A stretch of DNA of 64,000 bases from Zygaena filipendulae (lineage: Eukaryota; Arthropoda; Insecta; Lepidoptera; Zygaenidae), in contig OU015674.1 in NCBI GenBank assembly GCA_907165275.2, positions 2,294,001 to 2,358,000 on the forward strand, given 5' to 3'. Each line of letters starts with the position of its first letter. The stretch's first letter is position 1. Both the position numbers and the translations under genes were made by a program. The notes beneath the pieces were generated by a model. The model was not told where the DNA came from, searched no databases, and saw nothing but the letters and a program-made list of their open reading frames with translations. Shown piece after piece: positions 1-11,355 of the stretch.

Positions 1-1420
1 AAGAGGGGAGTGGGGTAACGTCTCTCAGGCCGATACCTTTTGTAGACGATAAGCCCTTTTAACTCACCCCTTGGGGTATAAGGAAAACCGGTGGGGGAAA
101 AGGGAAACATTACTCTTGCAGACGTCTAGCAATGAGTTCTTATCAGTCTTCGGGGTAATTTCCTATGTTTTGAAGGAGGTAGGCGGCGGGGCGATGCGGG
201 CGTCGTTCTGTTAGTTTAGGTGGGCTCAATAGAAAATTGTGCGGGAGTGCCTTTTGAGAAGCGAACAGATAGGTTGGTGTTTTTGGGTGTAGGTATGTGA
301 GAGATAGATGGTTGGGCAGGAACCACAGAGCAAATAATTTCGGACATGTAGACGGGGCAAACGCGCCACCGTAGAGCAAACGCTCTAACTTGCCCAAAAC
401 TTATTTTGCTGTCATCCCAAGTATATTTACCACAATATTCCCAAAACAGTGACTAAGTAAAAACATAATCATAAAGCTTTTTATACATGCCTTTACGTTA
501 ATGAATGTTTTAGTGCGTGGTGAATAGTTTTGTGTGCGAAAATCACCCGGCGACACTGGTTTACATATGTTTTCTTACTATATTAAGTTGATGTCCCTTC
601 TATCTGTTATTTTCTTTTCTGTGGTAGGTACCTACCTACCTAATGTGTTTTCAAGATTGCGATTGTGATCCTGTCGGTATAGTTCAAGAAACTAAGGGGA
701 TACGTCTAAATACCTATAATTTATTGGGAAAAAAACAAAAGTTGGTTCGGCGTTCGAGAAACTGTGACTTATATTCAAAACAAAAAACATACATACAGCC
801 GAATGCAGAACCTCCACCTTTTTAGAAGTCGGTTAGTTAAAATAATAGGTATCATTTTAGGTAGGTCTTAGAATAGGAGTATACTTTCATTCTAATGTAA
901 GGAGTTCCTGCGGGAATCACGCAATTCACGCAAGCGAAACCGCTATACATATCTAATATAACGACATAATAAAACAATTTTAATGGAATCCTGTTAATCC
1001 TGCAAAGGGAGGCCTTATTAAGGAGGGTGGTGGCCTTAAGAGGGGTGAAAAGAGGGTGAAAGGAGGAAAGGGGGGGCGTTATAAGGCATTTCGTATAAAA
1101 TTACATAAACATAAACTTAATTAAACGGCGTCTTGAGCCGTCACCCCCGTTGAGTAGGCATAGCTTAGTCGCGAAATTAAGCTACCTCCGATAGTGAATT
1201 GCGAATAACTTCAATATCGTACACATACTAAGTTTGTGCTAGAAGGCGTCTAGTTAAGCCAAAAGTTACCCGTTCTCATCATTTATTTTCCGAGATTTTG
1301 TAAAGTTGGGTGAAATAATTGCGTCCGAGATTTTAATTGATTAATTATTTATTTATTAAAATGCTTAATTTTCTACAACTTCATTTATCCCTTAATCTAC
1401 AATAATACTACTAGCTAGAT
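1..1420. other. Intergenic stretch
   Basis: Apart from repeat B it holds a Helitron-like scrap near 897-945 and a purine-rich AGGGGTGAAAAGAGGGTGAA stretch around 1038-1075. The open frames at 143-397 and 643-825 show no family likeness and look accidental. Confidence 0.5.
310..566 (+). repeat. Dispersed repeat B, copy 1
   Basis: This matches 40517-40806 in inverse orientation over about 250 bp, including the CACAGAGCAAATAA and TCACCCGGCGACACTGGTTT stretches and a palindromic TAGAGCAAACGCTCTA. The GC-rich portion between differs most. It has no coding potential. Confidence 0.65.
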
Positions 1421-1595
1421 ATATAATATTATAAATGTGAAAGTGTGGATGTTTGGACGTTTGGATATACAAAAACGGCTGAACGGATTTGGATGAAATT
1501 TGGTATGCACGTTCACATTGTCAAGGATACAAAACAGGACATAGGGTACTTTTTATCCCGGAATTCCCGCGGGTGAAACCGCGGGGCACAGCTAG
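1421..1595 (+). mobile_element. Helitron-like repeat, near full length
   Basis: It begins at ATATAATATTATAAATGTGA and ends with GCGGGTGAAACCGCG (hairpin) then CACAGCTAG before T. A hairpin about 10 bases before a terminal CTAG, and insertion between A and T without target duplication, are Helitron traits. Related copies in Lepidoptera are also catalogued under SINE names, so the class is not certain. Confidence 0.7.
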
Positions 1596-1817
1596 TATTG
1601 TATAAAAATCTATGTAACAAGTAAGTAAAAACGTGTTTTTTGTTTCACTCGAACTTTTGTAATGCTTTATAAAAAAACTGCAGTACTATTTTTTGAATAT
1701 TTTGTGGCGGAGGTGCTACGAGCAGGTAGGTATTAAACTCACATTGATGTAGAAAATGGAATTTTGGAAGTGATTTATTGTTAAAAACTTAGCGCTATAT
1801 ATACAGAAAACCTTAAA

Positions 1818-2110
1818 ACTAACAACCAATCAAAAACACAACATTAAATATTTACAACCAAACAACCAATGAGAAATCGTACATAAAATGGCGGACAGAT
1901 TCGAGCGAGATGCTAGTTCCTAGAATTTCATAGTCTCCTCTCGTCGCACACTCGCACCGCGCATGCGCGGGGTGCGCGGCGCGGAGGACGCGGGCGGCGC
2001 GCGCGCAGGTGCTCAGTCCGCCGCGTCTCAAGCGCCAGTCGCCATCGATCGTTGAGAGCGCAAGGCCGCGCGTCTCGCGCCGGACCGCGAATCGTGGATG
2101 TGCGTGTGGT
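1818..2110. promoter_or_regulatory. CpG-rich island with CCAAT, YY1- and NRF1-like motifs
   Basis: Two CCAAT boxes (about 1825 and 1867), AAAATGGCGG (1885-1894, YY1-like) and the palindrome GCGCATGCGC (1959-1968, NRF1-like) lie within or beside a CpG-dense block. AATAAA follows at about 2388. This could be a promoter, but no convincing coding exon was found on either strand. Confidence 0.4.
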
Positions 2111-2834
2111 GCCGTACAGGTGTCTCCGACCGAGTAGTTCCATGGTGCTTGATGGTGTACAACAGCGTCGCAAGATCCAGGCGATTAAAAACGGCTCTTT
2201 TCAGGGCCACTCTTTCCATTTTGATGTACTGCCTGATCTTGCTTGCGTAGTTACTTCAGTGGGTGTGACCCAGGAACGTGACGTCGCTTGACTGTTCCTT
2301 CGAATCTCCAGCGAGGTCGTCTTTTTCAAGATTGCTCCTCGCACTTTCCTCTGTCTGGAATTCGTTGGAATTGAGTCAGCTAGGCAATAAAGAATAACAT
2401 AACAAGTTGTCCGTGTCCTGTTTCTTTCTTGTGATTTGATAATAAGGTGATTCCACTGTGTATGTTATTTCTCTCTTGCTCCTTCAACCTTCCTGATCCT
2501 TGATCCAATTCCCCGGTAAAGGTATGTTACGTACACGGTTTGGTAATGGTAGGTACATGGAGGTAAAACCGCTGTGAAGTATGTAAGTATTTTCGTAAGT
2601 ATTTCTGTGCTCATGTGCAAGGTGTGCACAATTTCATCAATCCTCACTATCAATTGACTATTCTAGATACCGAATCTTAATCTTAACTCAATACCCCACT
2701 ACTGGTACCTTTTTACGTCGCTCACAGATGACAAAATTTTAGTTTTTAGTCCGATATTTTTTTTCTGCATGACGCGGCGTCACGCCTTAATTTAACCGAT
2801 AAACATGAAATTATGGTGTGATAGTGGTTACCTT

Positions 2835-2943
2835 AAGTATACTAGGTATCAGGGGTACAAAAACGAACATAGGATACTTTTTATACCGGGCTTCCCGAGG
2901 AAATCACTATATAAACGCGGGTGAAACCGCGGGGCACAGCTAG
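2835..2943 (+). mobile_element. Helitron-like repeat, 3' part
   Basis: Retains the GGTACAAAA to CAGCTAG portion; the 5' half is lost. Its CTAG faces the CTAG of the next, oppositely oriented copy only 10 bp away. Confidence 0.65.
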
Positions 2944-2953
2944 TATTATATAA

Positions 2954-3152
2954 CTAGCTGTCCCGCGCGTTTTCACCCGCGATAATTTCGAAGTTCTCGC
3001 TGGAATTCCAGATTACAATATAGTCTATGTTACTCAGGTAAAATATGTAGCTTTCTAATGATGAAAGAATTTTTGAAATCGAACCAGTAGTTTTTGAGTT
3101 AATTTGTAACAAACAAACAAAAAATCTTTCCACTTCATAATGTTAGTATAGA
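2954..3152 (-). mobile_element. Helitron-like repeat, full length, second subfamily
   Basis: CTAG at 2954 and TCTATACTAA (minus strand) at 3152 mark both ends, with A and T flanks. The middle (TAATGATGAAAGAATTTTTG region) differs from the main family and matches 36139-36345. Confidence 0.7.
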
Positions 3153-3329
3153 TAGTATGGATTATTTTATTACAGAATATTGGCTCGGGATTCAGAATTT
3201 GAAAGCAAACAAAGCTTATAGCCAAATTCTAATATACATAATATCTGATATCAGCTGCCTCGCTAATAAAACTTTAACCATATATAAAACTAATTAATCC
3301 AAACCTCTAACCACGTTACATAAGCGAAA

Positions 3330-3490
3330 TTTTGAGTGCCTCCGTCTTGGCTGCGTCTCAGGTGGCGCCCCCGATCCGTCCCCTTCGCCCCCCGTGGACT
3401 AGGGGCGCCCCCGTTCGCCCCCCGCGCGCTAGGGGCGCCGCCCGTTCGCGATGCGTCTCTATTTTCGCGCCACCCCGGGCGAATAAATAT
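3330..3490. promoter_or_regulatory. GC-rich island with internal repeats
   Basis: CGCCCCCCGTGGACTAGGGG and CGCCCCCCGCGCGCTAGGGG are tandem variants. TTTTCGCGCC (about 3454-3463) matches an E2F-type site. Function unknown. Confidence 0.3.
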
Positions 3491-3676
3491 CGCGCTATGT
3501 GCTTATGTATTTTATGTCTTGAGTTATGTAAATACCTCTAGTTATATGACGTTGGAAGCCTTAGAACATAATATCTACTAAGTTACATGTTCATGTTTTG
3601 TATAGCGTTTCGTACTTGTTTTTATACACATCTACTAAAGTCAAGGAGATTATTATCCTCCTTGACTAAAGTAAAA

Positions 3677-3775
3677 CTAATATTATAAATGGGAAATATT
3701 TAATTTTTGGTTTGTTTGTTACGATTTCTCAAAAACTACTGGATCAATTTAAAAAAATGTATCCGCGACTCTATT
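3677..3775 (+). mobile_element. Helitron-like repeat, 5' fragment
   Basis: ACTAATATTATAAATGGGAA start with the TTTGTTTGTTACGATTTCTC block; the 3' half is missing. Confidence 0.5.
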
Positions 3776-3964
3776 TTAAAAACTATAATGGTACTTTCCT
3801 AGCTTTCCTTTCTCTTTTCAAGCGACGTCGAACTTCCCCTAGTTCGGTAGTCAAATTACAAGTGTAACATAGTATAGTGGTCAGGCACTGTCTACTATCT
3901 AGTGTCTAGTGCTCCGGCTGGCTAGCTACCACCTTCTAGTTGCAAATCTGTCGCCAAGCACCTA

Positions 3965-4128
3965 ACGGTGTGTTCCGGCAGCCCCACTTGAAAGCCAGTT
4001 CCCATCCCCATTCCAGGTCGGCAACGCACCTGCATGCCTTCTGGTGTTGCAGATGTCTATGGGCGGCGGTAATCACTTACCATCAAGTGTACCACCTGCC
4101 CGTTTGCCCCCTATGACATAAAAAATAT
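3965..4128 (+). repeat. LINE/SINE 3'-tail-like repeat C
   Basis: Contains CCAGGTCGGCAACGCACCTG, the GGGCGGCGGTAATCACTTAC block and CCCGTTTGCCCCCTATGACA. It matches 19798-19926 closely. A further scrap of the same tail lies at 4235-4287. Confidence 0.6.
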
Positions 4129-4295
4129 ATCTCCAAACTCTCTCAGAGTATTACCACCAGTTATCTAGACACGCGGCAGCGTGTCAAGCCAAGTTCTAGC
4201 AAAGGAACTGGCTAGCCAGCGCCGAGTGTAATATTACACGAACCACTTGATACAATCTGGTGCCACCTGTCCGTTTGCCCCCTGTAATATACCTA

Positions 4296-4488
4296 TCTAT
4301 ACTAATATTATAAAGAGGTAAAGTTTGTGAGTTTGTGAATTGTGAGTTTGTGACGTTGTAGGGGGTAATCTCTGGATCTGCTGAACCGGTTTTGAAAAGT
4401 CTTTTACTTAGACATAGGGTACTTTTTATCCCGGAATTCCCATGGGAACTCCGAAATTACCGCGGGTGAAAACGCAGGGGCCAGCTAG
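4296..4488 (+). mobile_element. Helitron-like repeat, full length
   Basis: Starts TCTATACTAATATTATAAAG and ends GGCCAGCTAG between A and T. It shares TGACGTTGTAGGGGGTAATC with 14548-14744 and 24149-24343, defining a subfamily. Confidence 0.7.
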
Positions 4489-4742
4489 TATAAAATAGAA
4501 TAAAAAATTGTTTAGTTTTCCAAGACGTAGAGCCCACAGTAACCGCAAACACAACACACTCCGCTTCATGTGTGAATGTCCTTTTTCAAGGGCAACAAAT
4601 CTATATTCTAAATTCAGATTAAACCCACAGTAATAGTTATTGTAGGTGTATAAGTTAAGGCTCTCCGACACAGGCGCGTTGTAAAGTTCGATAACATTAT
4701 CGCAAGCATTATTGTGCGATTTTATTTATACTATAATATATA

Positions 4743-4905
4743 CTAGCTGTGCCCCGCGGTTTGACCCGCGGTAATTTCGGAGTTCCCGCGGGAATTCCGG
4801 AATAAAAAGTACCCTATGTCCTTCTCTGTACCCCTGAAAATGTGTATGCCAAATTTCATTCAAATCTGTTCAGCCGTTTTTGCGTGATTGAGTAAACGTA
4901 TGCGA
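4743..4905 (-). mobile_element. Helitron-like repeat, 5' end missing
   Basis: CTAGCTGTGCCCCGCGGTTT start; very close to the consensus up to GCGTGATTGAGTAA, then it stops. Confidence 0.65.
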
Positions 4906-4939
4906 GGATGAGAGCTCGAAAGCGCATTTTTATCCGACT

Positions 4940-5115
4940 TGCTTCAAATTTATCGTCACTGCTGAGCTCCTATGTATCCTAGCGTTATGTTATATAGCCT
5001 ATAACCTGCCCAGGAGTATGGGCTACGATTACCAAGTTTGGTTAAAATCCCTTCAGTAGTTTTTGACCCATGCGTGCAAATACAGACAGACAGACAGACG
5101 GACAGACAGACAAAA
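4940..5115 (-). repeat. RTE/LINE-tail-like repeat with (CAGA)n
   Basis: ATATAGCCTATAACC and AGTAGTTTTTGACCC blocks recall RTE-type LINE tails. A tetranucleotide CAGA run occupies about 5082-5112. Confidence 0.4.
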
Positions 5116-5156
5116 AAAGGCTTAAAGTGTCCTAACCTAATCCCTAAATCTATGAA

Positions 5157-5285
5157 AGAAAGAAAGAATGAAATTCATTTATTCCACCACAACAAACAAG
5201 ATAAAACATAGAAAGATACGAAAAAACCTGAAAACTTAAGCTCTTGTATCCTGTGCCGAAAGGGTCACAAACTCACCATTAGCTA
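5157..5285 (-). repeat. LINE-tail-like repeat with (GAAA)n
   Basis: A GAAA run followed by ATTCATTTATTCCACCACAA has the look of an inverted LINE 3' end. Similar starts occur near 7740 and 60300. Confidence 0.4.
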
Positions 5286-5330
5286 TTACCTATAAGTGTG
5301 ATGTAGGTTTGAGAAGTATAATGACATGCC

Positions 5331-5520
5331 CCTACTATTATAAATGCAAAAAAGAGTTTGTTTGTTTGTTACACTTTCTCGCCTCAACGGCTCAACTGAT
5401 TATCACGAAATTTTGCATACAAGTTGTCAGAGGTACAGAGAAGGACATAATGCATTTTTCATTCCGGAATTCCCGCAGGAACTCCGAATCACCGCGGCTG
5501 AAACTGTGAGGAACAGCTAG
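5331..5520 (+). mobile_element. Helitron-like repeat, near full length
   Basis: CTACTATTATAAATGC start, ending GGAACAGCTAG. The terminal hairpin is weakened by substitutions (GCGGCTGAAACTGTG). Confidence 0.65.
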
Positions 5521-5831
5521 TATAAAATATCTTCGTTTGCCGATTTCGACTGTATTGGGTAAAAAATAAAAATAGATTTGATATCGGTGAACAAGCAAAC
5601 GTGAAATTTGCACTTCGCGCTAAATAGTATCGAGCGGTAATATAGCGCCTGTGTGCGGGAGCCTTTATTCTCTCGGACGGACTCGCCGCGTACCGTCGCG
5701 TAGCCCGTAGCAGGGACTCACACTTCGACACGGATGACTGGCCGGCGCAGGGTTAACTCGGTTAGCAGGAGCAGGATTGTTAGTAAAAAGAAGGGTTTAA
5801 TACCTAGGTCAATTTAGGTGCCTAGGTACAC

Positions 5832-6158
5832 TACAACGTGTTAATGAATTAACTGAAAACCTGATACACCCCATGTAAAAAAATTAACAATAATAGGATT
5901 AAAATATATTTTATGCCGAAAAATTTATACTTTAAAAGTTATTCAACATTAGTTTGAAGGTGACCTATCTACGAAATTCCAAGTCGATTTTTTTTGCTGC
6001 GGGCGGCGTACGCGCCAAATATTGTATTATAAATAACTTAGACATGGACTGATAAAAATGAAAAAAATATAACCTATATTAAAATATTGTGCGATCGATT
6101 TGCTAGTTAATTCTGAGCAAACTACTTTCTAGTTTTCAGTTGATTCATTAATTACAAC
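5832..6158 (+). mobile_element. MITE, family A, copy 1
   Basis: The ends are inverted copies of a sequence like ACGTGTTAATGAATTAACTG, and the interior matches family A copy 2 in the opposite orientation, including a GCTGCGGGCGGCGTACGCGCC block. The right end is decayed. TA at the left end suggests a TA target. No coding capacity. Confidence 0.7.
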
Positions 6159-6195
6159 TTAAGTAATTAATATGCAACGGTATATTAATTACCTT

Positions 6196-6290
6196 CTAGT
6201 TGTTCCCTGCGGTTTCACTTTAATTTCGGAGTTCCCGCGGGAATTTCGGGATAAAAATTACGAATTATATGTACCTGTAACGTAGGTATA
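6196..6290 (-). mobile_element. Helitron-like repeat, 3' part
   Basis: CTAGTTGTTCCCTGCGGTTT followed by the CCCGCGGGAATTTCGGGATA block, then decay. Confidence 0.55.
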
Positions 6291-6655
6291 CCGACGACAT
6301 CAGATAACCTACCTACCTATCAAATATTTTCGTTAAAACATAAATTGCCAACCCTAAATACCAAGAAAGCAAAGTTAAATTGGAAGCGAAGCGAACGAAG
6401 TTGGTAGGCACGAAGTAGGTACCTACACGTTCTTAAACGAATGATTTTGAATTTGAATTCGAAACGCGGCGCAGACTTCGCAATAAGTTTCCGAGATTTC
6501 TCGTTTGTAGTCGCCAGTCGGCAATCTGTTCCTTGCGCTGCCGTTAGCTACTTGACTGTTCATTTTCTGCAATGCATTGTTTCAATTTGGCATGTTTATT
6601 AGGTTTTTTGTGCAGTAATCCATACTATAAATTATCCATCTCTAATGTCTCAAAG

Positions 6656-6859
6656 TACCTACTAATATTATAAATGCGAAAGTAACTCTGTCTGGCTGTC
6701 TGTCTGTTATGCTTTCACGCCTCAACGACTCAACGGATCACAATGAAATTTTGCACACACGTTGTCAGGGATACAAAGAAGGACATAGGGTACTTTTTTT
6801 CTCGTAATTCCCGCGAGAACTCCGAAATCACCGCGAATGAAACCGCGGGGATCAGCTAG
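6656..6859 (+). mobile_element. Helitron-like repeat, full length
   Basis: ACTAATATTATAAATGCGAA start and ATCAGCTAG end. It is followed within 15 bp by another copy in the same direction. Confidence 0.7.
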
Positions 6860-6872
6860 TACTTAGGTACTA

Positions 6873-7050
6873 TTATTATAAATGGGAAAGTAACTCTTTC
6901 TGTCTGTCTGTTTGTTAAAGTTTTACGCCTTAACTACTCAACCAATCATCATGCATGAAACACACACGACACACATACACGTTGTCAGGGGTACAGAAAA
7001 GGACATAGAGTAGTATTTTTACCCTAAAATACCCGCAGACATCGTTTAAT
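6873..7050 (+). mobile_element. Helitron-like repeat, 3' end lost
   Basis: Same 5' half as the preceding copy (TTTCTGTCTGTCTGTTTGTT) with a small ACACACG expansion; it fades after CCCGCAGAC. Confidence 0.55.
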
Positions 7051-7317
7051 CCGGGAAAACTACCTATAGAAAAAATATAAGCGTACCTAACCAAAAGTTT
7101 CCTTGGTCAAGAAACACGATAGAAAAAAAACGTTTGTTTTACCTACCTACTTTTAATATATTACCTATCAAGGTAATATTTAAATTTATGTGTAATTTCT
7201 TTTCAATACATAAACCTCTGAACCTTCGTTTCTCGTCGAAAATCATTTGGAAAAGATAGGTAGTTCGTTTCATGAAAAGCGGCGGCTGGCACGAGCCTAT
7301 GCTAACAATAAGATGAG

Positions 7318-7390
7318 ATTCAAGATGGCGGCTTTGAACACTTCTTTAGCGCGCGCACGACTGCGGCGCGGCTCGGCTGGTATGGATATG
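7318..7390. promoter_or_regulatory. CpG-rich patch with YY1-like site
   Basis: AAGATGGCGGC at 7322-7332 is a strong YY1-type match, followed by a GCGCGCGCACGACTGCGGCG stretch. No associated exon seen. Confidence 0.3.
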
Positions 7391-8520
7391 GCTTTGGGTT
7401 TAGAGAACTTTATTACTCATTAAGAACAATGTAGTTCACTTACAATGAGTTTAAGTTGAATTTGAATACTTAAATCAATAAGTTCCAGCTATTCAGAACA
7501 TTTAAGTTATCTTATCACTAATGTACATTTTAAGTTTGCTTTTAAATATATTTAAAGAGTTGCATTGCTTTTGTTATTTCAATCGTGTTAAAAATACAAA
7601 AATGTATAATCTCGTATATTAAGATTGTATATGCCATAGCGTATAGATGTTTGTTCTCAACAACACTGTAACATGAGAGGTGATTTGGCGAACACTGTAA
7701 GCCTATCTTGTTTTGAATAAATAAATAAATAAATTACGCAATTTATTTATTCCACCGAAAAAAAATTGTGAAAACTCGTGTACTTACCTAAAGTTACATC
7801 GGCTATTTTGAACCTACGAGTTGGTTAGTATATTCTTCGAGTCGAAATTTTTCTAATTAGTCTTAATTTACCACAAAACAATGAATGAAATAAAGCGCTA
7901 CTAAACAGATTTGGATAAAATTGGCACACGCATAGAATACGTTCTGGATTAACACAGAGAATCTATTCCCGAGGGAATCTCGAAATCACGGTGATAAGGC
8001 CTGAGGGGACGGTTATAGTCAGAAATATATGTACTATAGGTAGGTACATAATTATCATATCTCTACCTATATAAATGTAAAAACAAAAGGTCACTTAGGT
8101 ACCTACTGCATAATTTTTTGGGTCTTTAGTAAGTAATTGAAATTTTACTCCTTTTCTCTTGACAGATCGATCTGATATTTTGGTGCACACCTTTTTTATT
8201 TTATTGATACAAACTCCTTCTCCATACATTTTGCGGCGGTGCCAGCACACGAAGTTATAATATCGCCTGTAGTTTTCGCGGGGGGTGGCTGGGAGCGCGT
8301 GGGGGTGCGAGGAGCGCTGGGGGGTGACCGGGGGAGCACATGATAACTCTCTACTTTGCCGTTACCTACTTATTTACATATTAATATACCGCTCCACGTC
8401 TTGCGAACTAATTTCTTATACGTAACATAATATACCTAGTAAGTAGTTATATAATGTATACCAACTAGTAAAATACACGCACAATTAATTTGAATTTACG
8501 TCTATGAGTATTACCTACTA

Positions 8521-8854
8521 TACAACGTGTTAATGAATCAACTGAAACTAGAAAGTAGTTTGCTCAGAATCAACTAGCGAATCGATCACACCATGTTTTA
8601 ATATAGGTAATTTTTTTTTTTTTATCAGTCCATGCCTATTATTTATTATACAATATTTGGCGTGTACGCCGCCCGCAGCAAAAAATAATCGAAACGGCAG
8701 GCGCGGCAGTAGCGCTTGGAATTTCGTAGATAGGTCACCTTCAAACTAATGTTGAATAACTTTTAAAGTATAAATTTTTTCAACACAAAATATATTTTAA
8801 TCTTATTAGTGTTTATTTTTTTAAATGGGGTGTATAACTCATTAACACGTTGTA
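8521..8854 (-). mobile_element. MITE, family A, copy 2
   Basis: The 334-bp copy starts TACAACGTGTTAATGA and ends with the inverted form TCATTAACACGTTGTA, with TA at each edge. It is the better-preserved copy. Confidence 0.75.
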
Positions 8855-8914
8855 TAATACCTACTGCTGATATTATTATAATAAATGGAAATAAAAAAAA
8901 CATTAAGTAGGTAT

Positions 8915-9138
8915 AGCTTGTCTAAACTAAAATGACGCGCCCCACTACTTAATTGGCAGATTTAGATGTGCGAGATCATGTATAGATAATAACTCTTTAA
9001 TAATCTGAGTGCGGCGACAGTATTGCGCACTTGTGATAAATAAACAGACCAGATTTATATGTGTCGTATCGATATTTTAACGGTTGTGCGTGTGCGTATA
9101 TCCGATGGAGGGGCGCGTCATTTTAGTTTAGACAAGCT
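8915..9138. mobile_element. MITE with perfect 29-bp terminal inverted repeats
   Basis: AGCTTGTCTAAACTAAAATG and the following nine bases at 8915-8943 are repeated exactly in inverse at 9110-9138. The 224-bp interior is non-coding. Perfect TIRs suggest a young copy. The target duplication is unclear. It lies 61 bp from the family A MITE. Confidence 0.75.
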
Positions 9139-11281
9139 CTACAAAAAAATTGTCAAATTTTATCTACAGGTAGGTTTACCTTGCTTTTTATCGTTATTAA
9201 ACCGTAATAGGACGATCTGTGGGGATGTTAGCTTGTACCTATAGTATATAGTATTAGTATTTATCTGTGGTAAAATTACAGCCTTTTGATCAAAAGCTTA
9301 CATACTTCTCCGTTTCCACACACCATTCATATATTCACTAATATACCATCACATAAAAAATATTAACATCCAATAAACTGCTCAAATTGTGCAATGATCA
9401 TAATTTTATATCGAACTTTACCTTTTTGGAAAATAACAGTTTATATCAATACTCAACTCGATTAAGGTAGAGAAATACTTTTGCTCAACTCTCAAGAAAG
9501 CTGGTAATCCCATTGTAAGCCACACACGCTGCCCCCTCGTCAAAGCGCAGTGATTCAAAGACGTACGCAAGTAGGTACCTACCTGTTTGATGGCAACAGG
9601 TTCTTAAAAAACTAGAGTGCCATGGACAATAGAAAAGTCTCACAATAATCATTTCTCACAATATCTTTTTCAATAGTAGGTACTTAATGCATATAGAAAA
9701 CAAGACTTCTGTTGGGTCTACTATTTGAAAATAAAACTGAATTTAACTAGTTTCGAAATTGACATTGATTCAGAAAACGATGGGACTTCTCTTTATTGAC
9801 TTGGATCAGCTTTAGGGTCACTTGTAGTGCGTGAGAATGATGGGAAAGTTCTATAATAACTGGATTAGATCCCTCGCCTTCTGAAATAGCATAAAAATCA
9901 TTATAAAAATACAAAATATAAAAACTAAATTGGTTATTATTTATTTGCTGACTTCAAAACTTTCTGGTGATCAATTTTTTTTGACTCTACATTTTTATCA
10001 AAACTGAATGTATTGACTGAAGAAGTTTACATTCACCAAGGGGACTATGCAGTAAGTACAAAGGTTTCCAGCAAGATTAAATCAGAAATGAGGAGATATG
10101 TAGGAAGGTTCTTCTAAGAATTAATGCTAAGCATCGCGCGTATAGTTGAGAAAAAACCGCAGGAAATCTTGATAAAGGTTTTCCCACATCTATATCGCTC
10201 TAGCATACACGCATTTATCCGATTGGCTGTCCCAAATAAAGTATATGAGGAGAGACCCTATATATATCTATAGGAGCGGCGAGGTTTCCGGTTTAGTGTT
10301 TTTCGTGAGCCGTATGAGAGTTTTTGATATATTCTCTGACACCAATTGTCGCTGTTGCTGCTAAGTGCTATCGCGTCGTAAAGTAAATTATAATATTTCA
10401 TGTACTTTGAAAGATGATTAGCCTCTGATGTAGCGGATATACACGCTACAGTGTTCTGTGCTGCCAACATCAATAAACATCATTTCAAAAATCCTCATTG
10501 GCTCAATGACGGCCATGAGGTCTAAAACTCTTCGATAACCATATCTAAACGAGCAGACGCGGTATAAACTAGTATACCCGAAGATGGATGGATGAAGCAG
10601 CTAAAGAGCAGTCATCGTACAAATCCTGAGAGAATTTTCTTTATTTTATTTTTTCTTTGTTTCAATTTAATGTAGGTACACTGAGTTAAGGAACAGAAAG
10701 TGTGGTTGAACAACTAGAGATCAATCTTCAGTATCCTTACTTATTCGTTTGTTACGCTTTTACTCCTTAACAGTTCAACCGATCACCATGAAATTTTGCA
10801 TACAGATTATCAAGTGTACAGAAAAGGACATTGGGCACTTTTCACCCCGGAGTTTCCGCGGGAACTCTGTACTTAATGCGGGTAAAACGACGGGAAACAG
10901 CAAGTACCTATATTATATTCAATTTCACGCCGTTCCACGCCCATCGCTTCAATTACGAACCTGATTTTTGTTTAAAATATCGTTTTCTGTGTAGTATCTT
11001 TATGCTTATTTTTTGTGTTATAAATACCGAATACCTACAGTAGGTACAAATTAGTCTTCTTCTTCTTTTTTATTAAATGGCAACTTTTAAGTGCCAATGA
11101 CAATGTGTGACTTGATAGACAAAGCAACGCGATAGAATTAAAAAAAAAAACGATATATTTTGAAATCATGAGATTTCCAAAATAAAATAAAGAACTAAAC
11201 AATTAAAAAATATTTACATACTTAAATTAAACTGGTCGTGACGGAAATCTTTCCGTTCTGTCACAAAAAAAAACAATCCGC
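9139..11281. other. Intergenic stretch left of the LRR gene
   Basis: AT-rich single-copy-looking DNA with one Helitron-like copy. TTCTTCTTCTTTTTTATT with GCCAATGACAATGT near 11055-11105 recurs in inverse near 38745-38815, a short dispersed repeat. No gene seen. Confidence 0.5.
10733..10904 (+). mobile_element. Helitron-like repeat, decayed 3' end
   Basis: GTTTGTTACGCTTTTACTCC through to AACAGCAAG; the terminal CTAG has become CAAG. Confidence 0.55.
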
Positions 11282-11287
11282 TCAGTT
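11282..11287 (+). promoter_or_regulatory. Candidate initiator (TCAGTT) of the LRR gene
   Basis: TCAGTT matches the arthropod initiator core TCAGT. It lies about 70 bases before the ATG, which would give a short 5' UTR. No TATA box sits at the expected distance. The motif is short, so this is only a plausible start site. Confidence 0.3.
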
Positions 11288-11355
11288 TTTGACGTGAAGT
11301 CGTGAACCCTATATTTTTCTTTATCTATATATTTTTGGAAATAAATTTTTACTGG

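Noticed and set aside
2052..2291. Open frame in the CpG-rich island (79 residues), and overlapping minus-strand frames
   Set aside because: GC-rich sequence has few stops; the frame begins without ATG, shows no domain, and equally long frames exist on the other strand.
1690..2450. Possible second LTR element around the CpG island
   Set aside because: No paired direct repeats, primer site or Gag-like frame were found on either side.
5082..5112. CAGA repeats considered as a CRISPR-like array
   Set aside because: A plain tetranucleotide microsatellite with no spacers.
11302..11355. Upstream extension of LRR exon 1
   Set aside because: It would need a GTG start and adds a hydrophobic stretch unlike the rest; ATG at 11356 is the better start.
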